DNA from: Pseudomonas sp. PDM18
GTDB taxonomy: Bacteria; Pseudomonadota; Gammaproteobacteria; Pseudomonadales; Pseudomonadaceae
Direction of reading: 5' to 3'
DNA length: 64,000 nucleotides
NCBI RefSeq assembly: GCF_014852585.1
Contig: NZ_JACVBX010000012.1
Coordinates: 124,001 to 188,000, forward strand
Part shown: positions 47,561 through 55,739 of the stretch, piece by piece
Layout of the letters: each line of letters begins with the position of its first letter
Numbering within the stretch: the stretch's first letter is position 1
Notes under the pieces: generated by a model
What the model saw: the letters and a program-made list of their open reading frames with translations, nothing else
Told to the model about the DNA's origin: nothing
Databases searched by the model: none
Translations under genes and position numbers: made by a program

Positions 47561-48016
47561 ATGTTTGCCCGCCTGCTCTGCCTGTCCCTTACCGTCCTGC
47601 TGGCCGCCTGCGCCAGCGAAAAGCCCGCGCCGGTCACCCAGCCGGTTGCCGTCACGAAGAAATCGACTTCCCCGCTGGACGAGCCCGTACCAGCCAACAT
47701 GCGCGCCCTCAGCGGCCAGCTCAGCAGCGCTCAGGGGTTCCTGCCAGCGGGCAGCGAAGTAGAGCTGGCGCTGCTGGTGATCGACCAGCGCGACCGCCCG
47801 CAGCAGTTGCTCTCCAGCGAGAAGATGATCGCCACCGGCCAGGCCCTGCCGTTCCGCGTGGTGTTCAACCCAGAGTCCTTCCCGGCCGGCGCCCGCGTCG
47901 AACTGCACGGCCGCGTCTCGCAGTCCGGCCAACTGGCTTGGCGCCTGCCGCCGGTGCGCATCACCCAGCCGGAAACCCGCGCCCTCGGCGAGCTGCGCCT
48001 GGAGCGCGCGCCGTGA
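47561..48016 (+). CDS. YbaY-family lipoprotein
   Basis: A 151-aa secreted lipoprotein starting at ATG 47561 (MFARLLCLSLTVLLAACASE; lipobox LAAC, C17). The mature part holds a YbaY (type III secretion pilotin-like) domain of about 100 residues with GFLPAGSEVELALLVIDQRD and FRVVFNPESFPAGARVELHG. An ATG at 47549 would add MEPA; the later one is preferred because its signal peptide is canonical. The stop overlaps the next gene by 4 bases (GTGA). Confidence 0.85.
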   Translation: MFARLLCLSLTVLLAACASEKPAPVTQPVAVTKKSTSPLDEPVPANMRALSGQLSSAQGFLPAGSEVELALLVIDQRDRPQQLLSSEKMIATGQALPFRVVFNPESFPAGARVELHGRVSQSGQLAWRLPPVRITQPETRALGELRLERAP

Positions 48017-48669
48017 CGCCACCGATTTCCCTACAGACAGCCCTCGGTGAACTGCTCGGCGACGCTCGCCTGTCGGCCGAAACCTTGCCCGGCACCGACA
48101 TCCACCTCTGGCTGATCGACGCGCAGAACATGGACCGTGAGTTCAGCCCCGACGAGACCCGGCGCATTCTCGAAGAACCGCCCTACTGGTGCTTCTGCTG
48201 GGCCAGCGGCCTGGTGCTGGCCCACTGGCTGGCGGAAAAGCCCGAATGGGTGCGCGGCAAGCGGGTGCTGGATTTCGGCGCGGGCTCGGGCATCGCCGCC
48301 ATCGCCGCGGCCAAGGCCGGCGCCGCCGAAGTGGTGGCCTGCGACCTCGACCCGCTGGCGCTGGATGCTTGCCGCGCCAACGCCGAGCTGAACGGCGTGC
48401 AGCTGACCTACTCGGCGGACTTCTTCCAGGAGGAAGACCGCTACGACCTGATCATCGTCGCCGACGTGCTCTACGACCGCGCCAACCTGCCACTGCTGGA
48501 CGAATTCCTCAGCCGTGGCCGCGAGGCCCTGGTGGCCGACTCGCGGGTCCGCGATTTCAGCCATCCGCTGTACCAGCGCCTGGGCACTCTCGACGGCTGC
48601 ACCTGGCCGGACCTGGCCGAGCCGGCCGAATTCCGCCATGTGAGCCTCTATCACGCGCAGCGCAGCTGA
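48013..48669 (+). CDS. SAM-dependent protein methyltransferase (ETFB-lysine methyltransferase-like)
   Basis: A 218-aa cytoplasmic class I methyltransferase. The SAM loop is VLDFGAGSGIAAIAAAKAGA at about 95-114, followed by ACDLDPLALDACRANAELNG and IIVADVLYDR, as in the PF10294/Nnt1 and ETFB-KMT group. A substrate is not evident. It begins at GTG 48013, overlapping the YbaY-like lipoprotein gene. An upstream extension to 47938 is in another gene's reading frame and is not used. Confidence 0.85.
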   Translation: MTPPISLQTALGELLGDARLSAETLPGTDIHLWLIDAQNMDREFSPDETRRILEEPPYWCFCWASGLVLAHWLAEKPEWVRGKRVLDFGAGSGIAAIAAAKAGAAEVVACDLDPLALDACRANAELNGVQLTYSADFFQEEDRYDLIIVADVLYDRANLPLLDEFLSRGREALVADSRVRDFSHPLYQRLGTLDGCTWPDLAEPAEFRHVSLYHAQRS

Positions 48670-48674
48670 CATCG

Positions 48675-48878
48675 GCGCATTGGGTGGGAGGATCACGAAC
48701 GGAGTCCGCTCCTACGCTCATTACGTGAGCAGTGCACCACGGGCTATCCCCGCGATCGCGCCCATGGGGCGCTCCTACAGGGATCACCGGCGCCCGGCGT
48801 CTGGGTTGTTTCCGTCCAGAGCGCCCCCACTTAATAGTGGCAACCACCTTCATCGCCCCACTCGATTCGAGATTCCCC
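48675..48878. repeat. Degenerate REP-like intergenic segment before cnoX
   Basis: The gap contains scattered REP-like pieces, GGAGTCCGCTCCTACG (48700s) and GGCGCTCCTACAGG (48770s), suggesting a decayed repeat. The stretch CTTAATAGTGGCAACC just before the gene is AT-rich and may include the cnoX promoter. No gene is evident. Confidence 0.45.
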
Positions 48879-49748
48879 ATGAGCGATACGCCCTACATCT
48901 TCGACGCCAGCATCGCCAACTTCGATCAGGTCGTCATCGAGAACTCCTTCCACAAGCCGGTCCTGGTGGACTTCTGGGCCGACTGGTGCGCCCCGTGCAA
49001 GGCGCTGATGCCGCTGCTGGCGCAGATCACCGAGTCCTACCAGGGCGAGCTGCTGCTGGCCAAGGTCAACTGCGATGTCGAGCAGGACATCGTGATGCGC
49101 TTCGGCATCCGCAGCCTGCCCACCGTCGTGCTGTTCAAGGATGGCCAGCCGGTGGACGGCTTCGCCGGCGCGCAGCCCGAATCGGCGATCCGCCAGATGC
49201 TCGAGCAGCACGTGCAACCGCCCGCCCCCGCCGCCGGCAACCCGCTGGAACTGGCGCAAACCGCCTTCAACGAAGGCCGCTTCGCCGACGCCGAGGCGCA
49301 ACTCAAAGCACTGCTGAGCGAAGACAACACCAACGCCGCCGCGCTGATCCTCTACGCCCGCTGTCTCGCCGAGCGCGGCGAACTGGGTGAGGCCGAGACG
49401 GTGCTTGACGCGGTGAAGAGCGACGACCACAAGCAGGCCCTCGCGGCCGCCAAGGCCCAGCTGACCTTCCTGCGCCAGGCCGCGGACCTGCCCGACGCGG
49501 CCACGCTGAAGACCCGTCTGGCCGCCGATGCCAACGATGACGAAGCCACCTACCAGCTGGCCATCCAGCAACTGGCCCGCCAGCAGTACGAAGCGGCGCT
49601 GGACGCCCTGCTCAAGCTGTTCGTGCGTAACCGCAGCTACGGTGAGGACCTGCCGCGCAAGACGCTGGTCCAGGTGTTCGACCTGCTGGGCAACGACCAC
49701 CCGCTGGTGCTCGCCTACCGTCGCAAGCTGGCGAACGTGTTGTACTGA
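48879..49748 (+). CDS. cnoX: Chaperedoxin CnoX (YbbN), thioredoxin-TPR protein
   Basis: A 289-aa cytoplasmic protein that holds unfolded proteins under oxidative stress for GroEL and DnaK. An N-terminal thioredoxin fold (about 1-115) carries WCAPCK (C37, C40), so unlike the E. coli protein, whose motif lacks one cysteine, it keeps a full CxxC. Helical tetratricopeptide repeats follow (about 120-285: NPLELAQTAFNEGRFADAEA). Start ATG 48879; an upstream in-frame extension to 48732 is not supported. Confidence 0.92.
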   Translation: MSDTPYIFDASIANFDQVVIENSFHKPVLVDFWADWCAPCKALMPLLAQITESYQGELLLAKVNCDVEQDIVMRFGIRSLPTVVLFKDGQPVDGFAGAQPESAIRQMLEQHVQPPAPAAGNPLELAQTAFNEGRFADAEAQLKALLSEDNTNAAALILYARCLAERGELGEAETVLDAVKSDDHKQALAAAKAQLTFLRQAADLPDAATLKTRLAADANDDEATYQLAIQQLARQQYEAALDALLKLFVRNRSYGEDLPRKTLVQVFDLLGNDHPLVLAYRRKLANVLY

Positions 49749-49753
49749 TGATC

Positions 49754-49777
49754 AGGGCGCCGGAAGGCGCCCTTTTT
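49754..49777 (+). terminator. Intrinsic terminator after cnoX
   Basis: GGGCGCC-GGAA-GGCGCCC is followed by TTTTT six bases after the cnoX stop: a strong 7-bp stem with a tetraloop. Confidence 0.92.
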
Positions 49778-49841
49778 CATGGCGACATGGGCCCGGCCCG
49801 CGCCAGCGCCCTCTCCTTACCCCAGCGCAGATGCATCCCGG

Positions 49842-49923
49842 ACCGTAAGGCGCATAACCTGGAACAGGTTATCCGCCATCAAATTCGCGGCGGATAACGC
49901 TGGCGCGTTACTCGTCCTACCAG
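49842..49923. repeat. Compound palindromic repeat, GTAGGGCG family, copy 2
   Basis: CCGTAAGGCGCATAACCTG-GAA-CAGGTTATCCGCC and GGCGGATAACGC-TGG-CGCGTTACTCGTCCTAC form two adjacent hairpins with outer arms that pair imperfectly. The layout matches the element at 31948-32045, with small substitutions. It lies between the cnoX terminator and the minus-strand gene at 49941. Confidence 0.8.
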
Positions 49924-49940
49924 AGCAGACCGTGAAGCTT

Positions 49941-50294
49941 CTACTCCTTGACCCAGTTGAAGACCTGCACACCCTCGCGCACGTCGATCTTCACCTTCGG
50001 ACTGTGCCGCAGGCGCACCAGCAGCCCCTTAGCGGCCCCTGAACTCCCCGCCAGCGCCGCCAGCTCATCCAACAGTTGCGGCCCCTCGCTGCTGCCACTG
50101 CGGCGCAGCAGGTCCTGCGCCGCCAGCCACAGCTGATCCACCGGCGCGCCCGCCGCAGGTGCCGGCGCAGCATCGGCCACCGGCGCCGCGGCGGCAGCCG
50201 GCAGGTTCTGCGCCAGCCGCGCCCAGTCGGCGTCATCCATCTCTACGGTGAGGTCCACCGGCCAGTCGCCGATGGAGCCCTTGATTCTCAGCAT
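49941..50294 (-). CDS. Conserved hypothetical protein, divergent from zinc operon
   Basis: A 117-aa protein, acidic N-terminus MLRIKGSIGDWPVDLTVEMD, an Ala/Pro-rich linker (about 32-48) and a C-terminal helical part ending FNWVKE. I recognise no family. The central alanine-rich stretch is low complexity. It shares the 129-base gap with the zinc operon, and may answer to the same Zur site, which is an inference. Confidence 0.7.
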   Translation of the reverse strand: MLRIKGSIGDWPVDLTVEMDDADWARLAQNLPAAAAAPVADAAPAPAAGAPVDQLWLAAQDLLRRSGSSEGPQLLDELAALAGSSGAAKGLLVRLRHSPKVKIDVREGVQVFNWVKE

Positions 50295-50381
50295 CGCCCT
50301 TCTCCTCGCGGCCTTTCGCGCATGCTCCCACGGCGCGGCCGTCGCGCCAAACGCACGCTAAGCTGGCGTTAATAATTCATC

Positions 50382-50397
50382 TGTTATAACGTAACAA
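50382..50397. promoter_or_regulatory. Probable Zur box
   Basis: TGTTATAACGTAACAA closely matches the Pseudomonas Zur palindrome GTTATA-N-TATAAC type (GTTATAACGTAAC core). It lies 27 bases before the start of the DUF2796 gene in the divergent gap, fitting zinc-repressed control. Confidence 0.8.
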
Positions 50398-50423
50398 AAT
50401 CATTCATCGCACCGGAGTTTCCC

Positions 50424-51005
50424 ATGCGCCCCCTGCTCCTCGCTGTCGCCCTGCTGCCTATCGCCGCCCAAGCCCACGACGAACATGAACACGGCAGCCT
50501 CGGCAAGCACGAGCATGGCGTCGCCCAGCTCAATGTCGCCCTCGACGGCAAGACCCTGGAACTGGAGATGGACAGCCCGGCGATGAACTTCGTCGGCTTC
50601 GAGCATGCCGCCACCAGCGACGCCGACAAGGCCACGGTCGCCACCGTGCAGGCCCAGCTCAAGCAGCCGCTGCAACTGCTCGCCCTGCCCGCCTCGGCAA
50701 AATGCAGCGTGCAGTCGGTGGAGCTTTCCAGCCCGCTGTTCGGCGATGCGCCCAAGGCGGAAGACCACGATCATGACCACGAACATGCAGATGGCGACCA
50801 CGACGAACACGAAGGTCACCAGCACGCCAACATCGACGCCCACTACCAGCTGACCTGCGCTCAGCCGCAGGACCTGGCCAGCCTCGATTTCGCGCCACTG
50901 TTCAAACGCTTCCCGGCGACCCAGAAGATTCAGGTACAACTGATCGGCCCCAGCGGCCAGCAAGGTGCAGAATTGACCGCCGCCAACCCGACCCTGAACT
51001 TCTGA
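50424..51005 (+). CDS. DUF2796 periplasmic zinc-binding protein
   Basis: A 193-aa protein with signal peptide (MRPLLLAVALLPIAAQAHD) and two histidine-rich clusters: HDEHEHGSLGKHEHG at residues about 18-33 and a longer His/Asp/Glu stretch at about 115-140. The rest matches the DUF2796 family, which in Pseudomonas precedes a MacB-type ABC transporter under Zur control. It probably binds zinc in the periplasm. It heads the zinc operon. Confidence 0.88.
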   Translation: MRPLLLAVALLPIAAQAHDEHEHGSLGKHEHGVAQLNVALDGKTLELEMDSPAMNFVGFEHAATSDADKATVATVQAQLKQPLQLLALPASAKCSVQSVELSSPLFGDAPKAEDHDHDHEHADGDHDEHEGHQHANIDAHYQLTCAQPQDLASLDFAPLFKRFPATQKIQVQLIGPSGQQGAELTAANPTLNF

Positions 51006-51021
51006 TTCCCGAACAGACGAA

Positions 51022-51729
51022 ATGACAGCACTGCTCGAACTCGACAATCTTGGCTTCGCCTGGCCCGGCCAGGCGGAGCTGCTGGACATCCCCGCCTTCG
51101 CCCTGGGCCGTGGCGAGACCTTGCTCCTCAAGGGCCCGTCCGGCAGCGGCAAGACCACCCTGCTCGGCCTGCTCGGCGGCGTGCAGCGCCCCCAGCGCGG
51201 CAGTGTGAAGCTGCTCGGCGAGGACATCGCGCAGATGAAGTCGGCGCGCCGCGATCATTTTCGCGTCGACCACACCGGCTACATCTTCCAGCAGTTCAAC
51301 CTGCTGCCGTTCCTCTCAGTGCGCGAGAACGTCGAGCTGCCTTGTCATTTCTCCCACAGCCGCGCGGAGCGGGCGACCCTGCGCCACGGCAGCGTGGCCA
51401 AGGCCGCCGAAGCGCTGCTCAAACATCTGGGCCTGGGCGATGCGGCGCTGATCGAACGCCGCGCTGACAGCCTGTCGATTGGCCAGCAGCAGCGCGTCGC
51501 CGCCGCCCGCGCGCTGATCGGCCAGCCGGAACTGGTGATCGCCGACGAGCCGACCTCGGCGCTGGACGCCGACGCCCGCGAAGCCTTCCTCCAATTGCTG
51601 TTCGCCGAATGCCGCGAGGCCGGCGCCAGCCTGCTGTTCGTCAGCCACGACCAGAGCCTGGCGACCCTGTTCGACCGCAGCCTGTCGCTGACCGACCTCA
51701 ACCGCGCCGCCCGCGCTCCGGGAATCTGA
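51022..51729 (+). CDS. ABC transporter ATP-binding protein (zinc operon)
   Basis: A 235-aa LolD/MacB-type ATPase. Walker A is GPSGSGKTTLL at about residues 39-49, the Q-loop FQQFNLLPFL at about 91, the signature LSIGQQQR at about 152 and Walker B LVIADEPTSALD at about 171. Start ATG 51022. It overlaps nothing but lies 2 bases before the permease. Partner genes suggest a periplasmic zinc-related export or extrusion function rather than classical uptake. Confidence 0.9.
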   Translation: MTALLELDNLGFAWPGQAELLDIPAFALGRGETLLLKGPSGSGKTTLLGLLGGVQRPQRGSVKLLGEDIAQMKSARRDHFRVDHTGYIFQQFNLLPFLSVRENVELPCHFSHSRAERATLRHGSVAKAAEALLKHLGLGDAALIERRADSLSIGQQQRVAAARALIGQPELVIADEPTSALDADAREAFLQLLFAECREAGASLLFVSHDQSLATLFDRSLSLTDLNRAARAPGI

Positions 51730-51731
51730 GC

Positions 51732-52997
51732 ATGTACCTGTTGCGCCTGGCGCTCGCCAGCCTGTCCAACCGCCGCTTCACCGCGCTGCTGACCATCTTC
51801 GCCATCGCGCTCTCCGCCTGTCTGCTGCTGGCGGTGGAGCGCGTGCGCACCGAGGCCAAGGCCAGCTTCGCCAGCACCATCTCCGGCACCGACCTGATCG
51901 TTGGCGCCCGCTCCGGCTCGGTGAACCTGCTGCTCTACTCGGTGTTCCGCATCGGCAACGCCACCAACAACATCCGCTGGGAAAGCTACGAGACGGTGAC
52001 CCACAGCCCGCTGGTGAAGTGGGCCATCCCGATCTCACTGGGCGATTCGCACCGCGGCTATCGCGTCATGGGCACCGACACCGGCTACTTCGAGCACTAT
52101 CGCTTTGGCCGCGGGCAGACGCTGGAACTGGCAGAGGGTAAGCCGTTCGGCCAGGACCTGTTCGACGTGGTGCTCGGCGCGGAAGTGGCCGAGGCGCTGC
52201 ACTACAAGCTGGGCGACAAGATCGTCCTGGCCCACGGCGTCAGCACCATCAGTCTGGTCCAGCACGACGACAAGCCGTTCACCGTGGTCGGCATCCTCAA
52301 GCGCACCGGTACGCCGGTGGACCGCACCCTGCACATCTCGCTGCAAGGCATGGAGGCGCTGCACGTCGACTGGAAGAACGGCGTCCCGGCACGCGGCGCC
52401 GACCGCGTCAGCGAAGACCAGGCGCGCGGCATGGACCTGCAGCCCAAGGCGATCACCGCCTTCCTGCTGGGCCTGAAGAGCAAGGTGGCGACCTTCACTC
52501 TGCAACGGCAGATCAACGAATACGACGGCGAGCCGCTGATGGCAATCCTCCCGGGCGTGGCGCTGCAGGAGCTTTGGGGGCTGATGGGCACGGCGGAAAA
52601 GGCGCTGTTCGTAGTCTCGCTGTTCGTGGTGCTGACCGGCCTGATCGGCATGCTCACCGCCATCCTCACCAGCCTCAACGAACGCCGCCGCGAGATGGCC
52701 ATCCTGCGCTCGGTGGGCGCGCGGCCCTGGCACATTTTCAGCCTGCTGGTGGCGGAAGCCTTCGCCCTGGCGCTGGCCGGCGTGGCGCTGGGCATCGGGC
52801 TGCTCTATGCGGGCATCGCCGGCAGCCAGGCGTACGTTCAGGCGAACTACGGCATCTTCCTGCCATTGGCGCTGCCCAGTGCCTATGAATGGTCACTGCT
52901 GGGCGGCATACTCCTGGCGGCGCTGCTGATCGGTTGTGTACCGGCGTGGCGTGCCTACCGGCAATCGCTGGCCGATGGCCTGTCGATCCGCCTCTGA
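51732..52997 (+). CDS. ABC transporter permease, MacB/FtsX type (zinc operon)
   Basis: A 421-aa permease with four membrane segments: an N-terminal helix (about 15-37), a periplasmic MacB-PCD domain, and three helices after about 290 (VSLFVVLTGLIGMLTAIL; LLVAEAFALALAGVALGIGLL; LLGGILLAALLIGCVPAWRA). This is the FtsX-like arrangement without a substrate channel, so mechanotransmission is possible. The start ATG 51732 lies 2 bases after the ATPase stop. Confidence 0.92.
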   Translation: MYLLRLALASLSNRRFTALLTIFAIALSACLLLAVERVRTEAKASFASTISGTDLIVGARSGSVNLLLYSVFRIGNATNNIRWESYETVTHSPLVKWAIPISLGDSHRGYRVMGTDTGYFEHYRFGRGQTLELAEGKPFGQDLFDVVLGAEVAEALHYKLGDKIVLAHGVSTISLVQHDDKPFTVVGILKRTGTPVDRTLHISLQGMEALHVDWKNGVPARGADRVSEDQARGMDLQPKAITAFLLGLKSKVATFTLQRQINEYDGEPLMAILPGVALQELWGLMGTAEKALFVVSLFVVLTGLIGMLTAILTSLNERRREMAILRSVGARPWHIFSLLVAEAFALALAGVALGIGLLYAGIAGSQAYVQANYGIFLPLALPSAYEWSLLGGILLAALLIGCVPAWRAYRQSLADGLSIRL

Positions 52998-53036
52998 TTC
53001 AGCCCCCTGCGAGCCAGCCCCCTGAAGGAAAGCCCC

Positions 53037-53555
53037 ATGCGTCGCCTGCTGTTTCTCCTGCTGATGCTCACCAGCGCCGCCGTCTGGGCGGCGCCGCGTG
53101 AGCTGAGCTGGCCGGAACTGATCCCCGAGGGCGCACCGCCGCCCCCGCCGCCGGTGCCGCTGCACGACATGTCCAAGCTCTCCGATGTACTCAACTCGGA
53201 GAGTGGCCCGGCGGTGAAGCAGCAGATACCCAACGCCCCCGTGGTACAGCAGCTGGACGGCCAGGAAGTGAAGATGCCGGGCTACATCGTGCCGCTGGAA
53301 GTGGAGGAAGACGGCCAGACCGTTCGCGACTTCCTGCTGGTGCCCTATTACGGCGCCTGCATCCATGTGCCAGCGCCGCCGTCCAACCAGATCGTCTATG
53401 TTCGAGGCGGCAAGGGCGTAAAAGTCGACGAGCTTTATCAACCCTTCTGGATCATCGGCAGGATGAGCGTGAAGGCGATGGAAAGCGACCTCGCCGAGGC
53501 CGGCTACCAGATGCAGGCCAGCAGCATCGAACCCTACGAATATACCGGGCAGTGA
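53037..53555 (+). CDS. DUF3299 periplasmic protein (zinc operon)
   Basis: A 172-aa protein with signal peptide (MRRLLFLLLMLTSAAVWAAP) and a DUF3299 domain: MPGYIVPLEVEEDGQTVRDF, LVPYYGACIHVPAPPSNQIVYV and YQPFWIIGRM. The conserved cysteine/histidine pair (GACIHV) may bind metal. It is the last gene of the Zur-associated operon and is followed by a hairpin terminator. Confidence 0.88.
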   Translation: MRRLLFLLLMLTSAAVWAAPRELSWPELIPEGAPPPPPPVPLHDMSKLSDVLNSESGPAVKQQIPNAPVVQQLDGQEVKMPGYIVPLEVEEDGQTVRDFLLVPYYGACIHVPAPPSNQIVYVRGGKGVKVDELYQPFWIIGRMSVKAMESDLAEAGYQMQASSIEPYEYTGQ

Positions 53556-53557
53556 GT

Positions 53558-53580
53558 GGGCGCGGCGTTTTGCCGCGCCC
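53558..53580 (+). terminator. Hairpin after the zinc operon
   Basis: GGGCGCGGC-GTTTT-GCCGCGCCC is a perfect 9-bp GC stem two bases after the DUF3299 stop. The downstream T tract (TCGATTCT) is weak, so termination may be partial. Confidence 0.75.
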
Positions 53581-53608
53581 TCGATTCTGACAAAGCTTGG
53601 GGGCTTTA

Positions 53609-53622
53609 TTGAGCCAGGTCAA
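53609..53622 (+). promoter_or_regulatory. Anr/FNR-type site upstream of oprG
   Basis: TTGAG-CCAG-GTCAA keeps the TTGA-N6-TCAA core of the Anr/Dnr box (TTGAT-N4-ATCAA). Its centre lies about 40.5 bases before the expected start if TACTAT (53644-53649) is the -10, which is the position of a class II activation site. Confidence 0.75.
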
Positions 53623-53692
53623 AAGTGCGCTTTTAGCGCTGTCTACTATTCTGGGCACCAACACTTATACCAAAGAGATATTGGAGCTCATC

Positions 53693-54397
53693 ATGCGTAA
53701 GTCCTGGATCGCCCCTTCGCTTCTCGCACTCGCCGCAACCATTCCCGCCGTGACCCAGGCCGCCGATATCCGCGGCCACCAGGCTGGCGACTTCCTGGTG
53801 CGCGGCGGTATCGCCACCGTAGCGCCCGATGACAGCAGCAGCGCCCTCAAGTTCGACGGCGTGAAGGCCAGCGGCACCAAGGCCACCGTGGACAGCGACA
53901 CCCAGTTGGGTCTGACCTTCGCCTACCTGCTCACCGACAAGATCGGTATTGAGCTGGTCGCCGCCACCCCGTTCAAGCACCAGGTCGATGTCAAGGGCCT
54001 GGGCGGTGGCCTGGACGGCAAGCTCGCCGACATCAAGCAGCTGCCGCCGACCGTACTGCTGCAGTACTACCCCATGGGTGGTACCAACTCTGCCTTCCAG
54101 CCGTACGGCGGCCTGGGCGTGAACTACACCACCTTCTTCGACGAAGACCTGTCCAGCAACCGCAAGGACCAGGGCTTCAGCAATCTGAAGCTGCAGGACT
54201 CCTGGGGCTTGGCGGCCGAGCTGGGCATGGACTACATGCTCAACGAACACGCCTTCGTCAACGCCGCGGTCTGGTACATGGACATCGACACCAAAGCCAG
54301 CGTCAACGGCCCGACCGCGCTGGGATACCAGAAAACCAAAGTCGACGTCGACGTCGACCCCTGGGTTTACATGGTCGGTTTCGGCTACCGTTTCTGA
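53693..54397 (+). CDS. oprG: Outer membrane protein OprG (OmpW family)
   Basis: Eight-stranded outer-membrane porin-like protein of the OmpW family; 234 aa, signal peptide cleaved after TQAAD. Family marks are GDFLVRGGIATVAPDDSSS, LGLTFAYLLTDKIGIELVAATPFKH and the closing GYRF aromatic C-terminus (WVYMVGFGYRF). OmpW proteins pass small hydrophobic molecules. P. aeruginosa oprG is known as Anr-dependent, consistent with the site upstream. GGAGCTCATC precedes the ATG. Confidence 0.95.
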   Translation: MRKSWIAPSLLALAATIPAVTQAADIRGHQAGDFLVRGGIATVAPDDSSSALKFDGVKASGTKATVDSDTQLGLTFAYLLTDKIGIELVAATPFKHQVDVKGLGGGLDGKLADIKQLPPTVLLQYYPMGGTNSAFQPYGGLGVNYTTFFDEDLSSNRKDQGFSNLKLQDSWGLAAELGMDYMLNEHAFVNAAVWYMDIDTKASVNGPTALGYQKTKVDVDVDPWVYMVGFGYRF

Positions 54398-54410
54398 CGG
54401 AGCAAATATG

Positions 54411-54436
54411 AAAAAGGCGCCCTTGGGCGCCTTTTT
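54411..54436. terminator. Bidirectional terminator after oprG
   Basis: AAAAAGGCGCC-CTTG-GGCGCCTTTTT follows the oprG stop by 13 bases, with A and T runs on both sides of a GC stem. It separates oprG from the SirB2 gene. Confidence 0.92.
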
Positions 54437-54454
54437 CACTTTCAGGGAACCGGT

Positions 54455-54811
54455 ATGTACCTCGAACTCAAAGCCCTGCACGTCAGCCTGGCGATCATCA
54501 GTACCCTGCTTTTCCTGCTGCGACTGGGCCTGAGCTGGTGGGGCAGGCATCCAACCGGCTGGCAGCGCGGACTGCCCCATCTCGTCGATACCCTGCTGCT
54601 GCTCAGCGCCCTGGGCCTGGTGCACCTGGCGATGCCCTGGCCACTGCCGGTCTGGCTACAGGTGAAGCTCGGCCTGCTGGTGCTCTACATCGTGCTGGCG
54701 GCCTTTGCCCTGCGCAGCGCCGCGAGGCCGGCCAAGGCGCTGCTCAGTGTTCTGGCACTGGGCTCGCTGGCCGGCATCTTCTACCTGGCGGTCAACAAAC
54801 CCTGGTGGTGA
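54455..54811 (+). CDS. SirB2-family membrane protein
   Basis: A 118-aa inner-membrane protein with four helices (about 5-25, 35-60, 64-85, 95-115) of the SirB2 family (MYLELKALHVSLAIISTLLF, WLQVKLGLLVLYIVLA, FYLAVNKPWW). The name comes from an old Salmonella invasion-gene link; the function is unknown. Its 3' end overlaps the epimerase gene by 20 bases tail to tail. Confidence 0.88.
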   Translation: MYLELKALHVSLAIISTLLFLLRLGLSWWGRHPTGWQRGLPHLVDTLLLLSALGLVHLAMPWPLPVWLQVKLGLLVLYIVLAAFALRSAARPAKALLSVLALGSLAGIFYLAVNKPWW

Positions 54812-55739
54812 TCAACTGGGCCAGGCCTTCGGCCAGCGGCGTGGGGGCGTCCAGGCTGTAGCGCTCCAGCAGGCGACGATTATCCGCGCGGGAATGGCGG
54901 ATATCGCCGTGGCGCGCCGGCTGGTAGGTGATCGGCGGCAGACCGCCGGTGAGCTTGCCGATCTCGGCCAGCAACTGATTGAGGCTGGTGGACTGGTCGA
55001 GGCCGACATTGATTGCCGACTCGGCCACGTCATCGGCCAGTAGCGCCGTCACCAGAAGCTTCACCAGATCGCCGACGTAGATGAAGTCGCGGGTCTGCTC
55101 GCCGTCGCCGAACACGGTGATCGGCAGGCCCTGCTCGGCGCGCCGGGCGAAAATGCTGATCACCCCGGAATACGGCGAGGACGGGTCCTGGCGCGGGCCA
55201 TAGACGTTGAAGAAGCGGAAGATCGCCGGCTCAAGGCCATGCTCGCGACGGTAGAAGTCCAGGTAGTACTCGCTGGCCAGCTTGTCTGCGGCGTAAGGCG
55301 TCAGCGGCGCCTTCACCACGTCCTCGTCGATGGCGGAACCTTCGCCATTCTGCCCGTAGACCGCCGCGCTGGACGCGAACAACACCCGGTGGATGCCCTC
55401 CTCGCGCATGGCCTCGCAGAGGTTCAGGGTGCCGATGAAGTTGGCGCGGTGGGTGCCCACCGGGTCCTCCACCGAAGCCTGCACCGAGGCGATGGCCGCC
55501 AGGTGCACGACGCCCTGGCAACCGCTCAGCGCGCCACGCAGGGCGGCTTCATCGGCGACGTTGCCGACTATCAGGTCGACCCGGCTGTCGAGGTTCTCGC
55601 GCTTGCCGGTGGACAGATCGTCCAGCACGCGCACGGCGAAACCCTGCGCCAGCAGCGCGTCGGCCAGATGGGAGCCGATGAACCCCGCGCCGCCGGTGAT
55701 GAGGATGGGCTGCGCGGAGGGGGAAAGACGATCAGACAT
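54792..55739 (-). CDS. NAD-dependent sugar-nucleotide epimerase/dehydratase
   Basis: A 315-aa extended short-chain dehydrogenase of the GalE/WbpP type. The NAD motif ITGGAGFIGSHLADAL is at about 13-28, the active-site SSAAVY precedes YxxxK in PYAADKLASEYY, and RFFNVYGPRQDPSSPYSG contacts the sugar. It probably acts in UDP-sugar or O-antigen metabolism; the exact substrate is unknown. It overlaps the upstream gene by 8 bases. Confidence 0.92.
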   Translation of the reverse strand: MSDRLSPSAQPILITGGAGFIGSHLADALLAQGFAVRVLDDLSTGKRENLDSRVDLIVGNVADEAALRGALSGCQGVVHLAAIASVQASVEDPVGTHRANFIGTLNLCEAMREEGIHRVLFASSAAVYGQNGEGSAIDEDVVKAPLTPYAADKLASEYYLDFYRREHGLEPAIFRFFNVYGPRQDPSSPYSGVISIFARRAEQGLPITVFGDGEQTRDFIYVGDLVKLLVTALLADDVAESAINVGLDQSTSLNQLLAEIGKLTGGLPPITYQPARHGDIRHSRADNRRLLERYSLDAPTPLAEGLAQLITTRVC

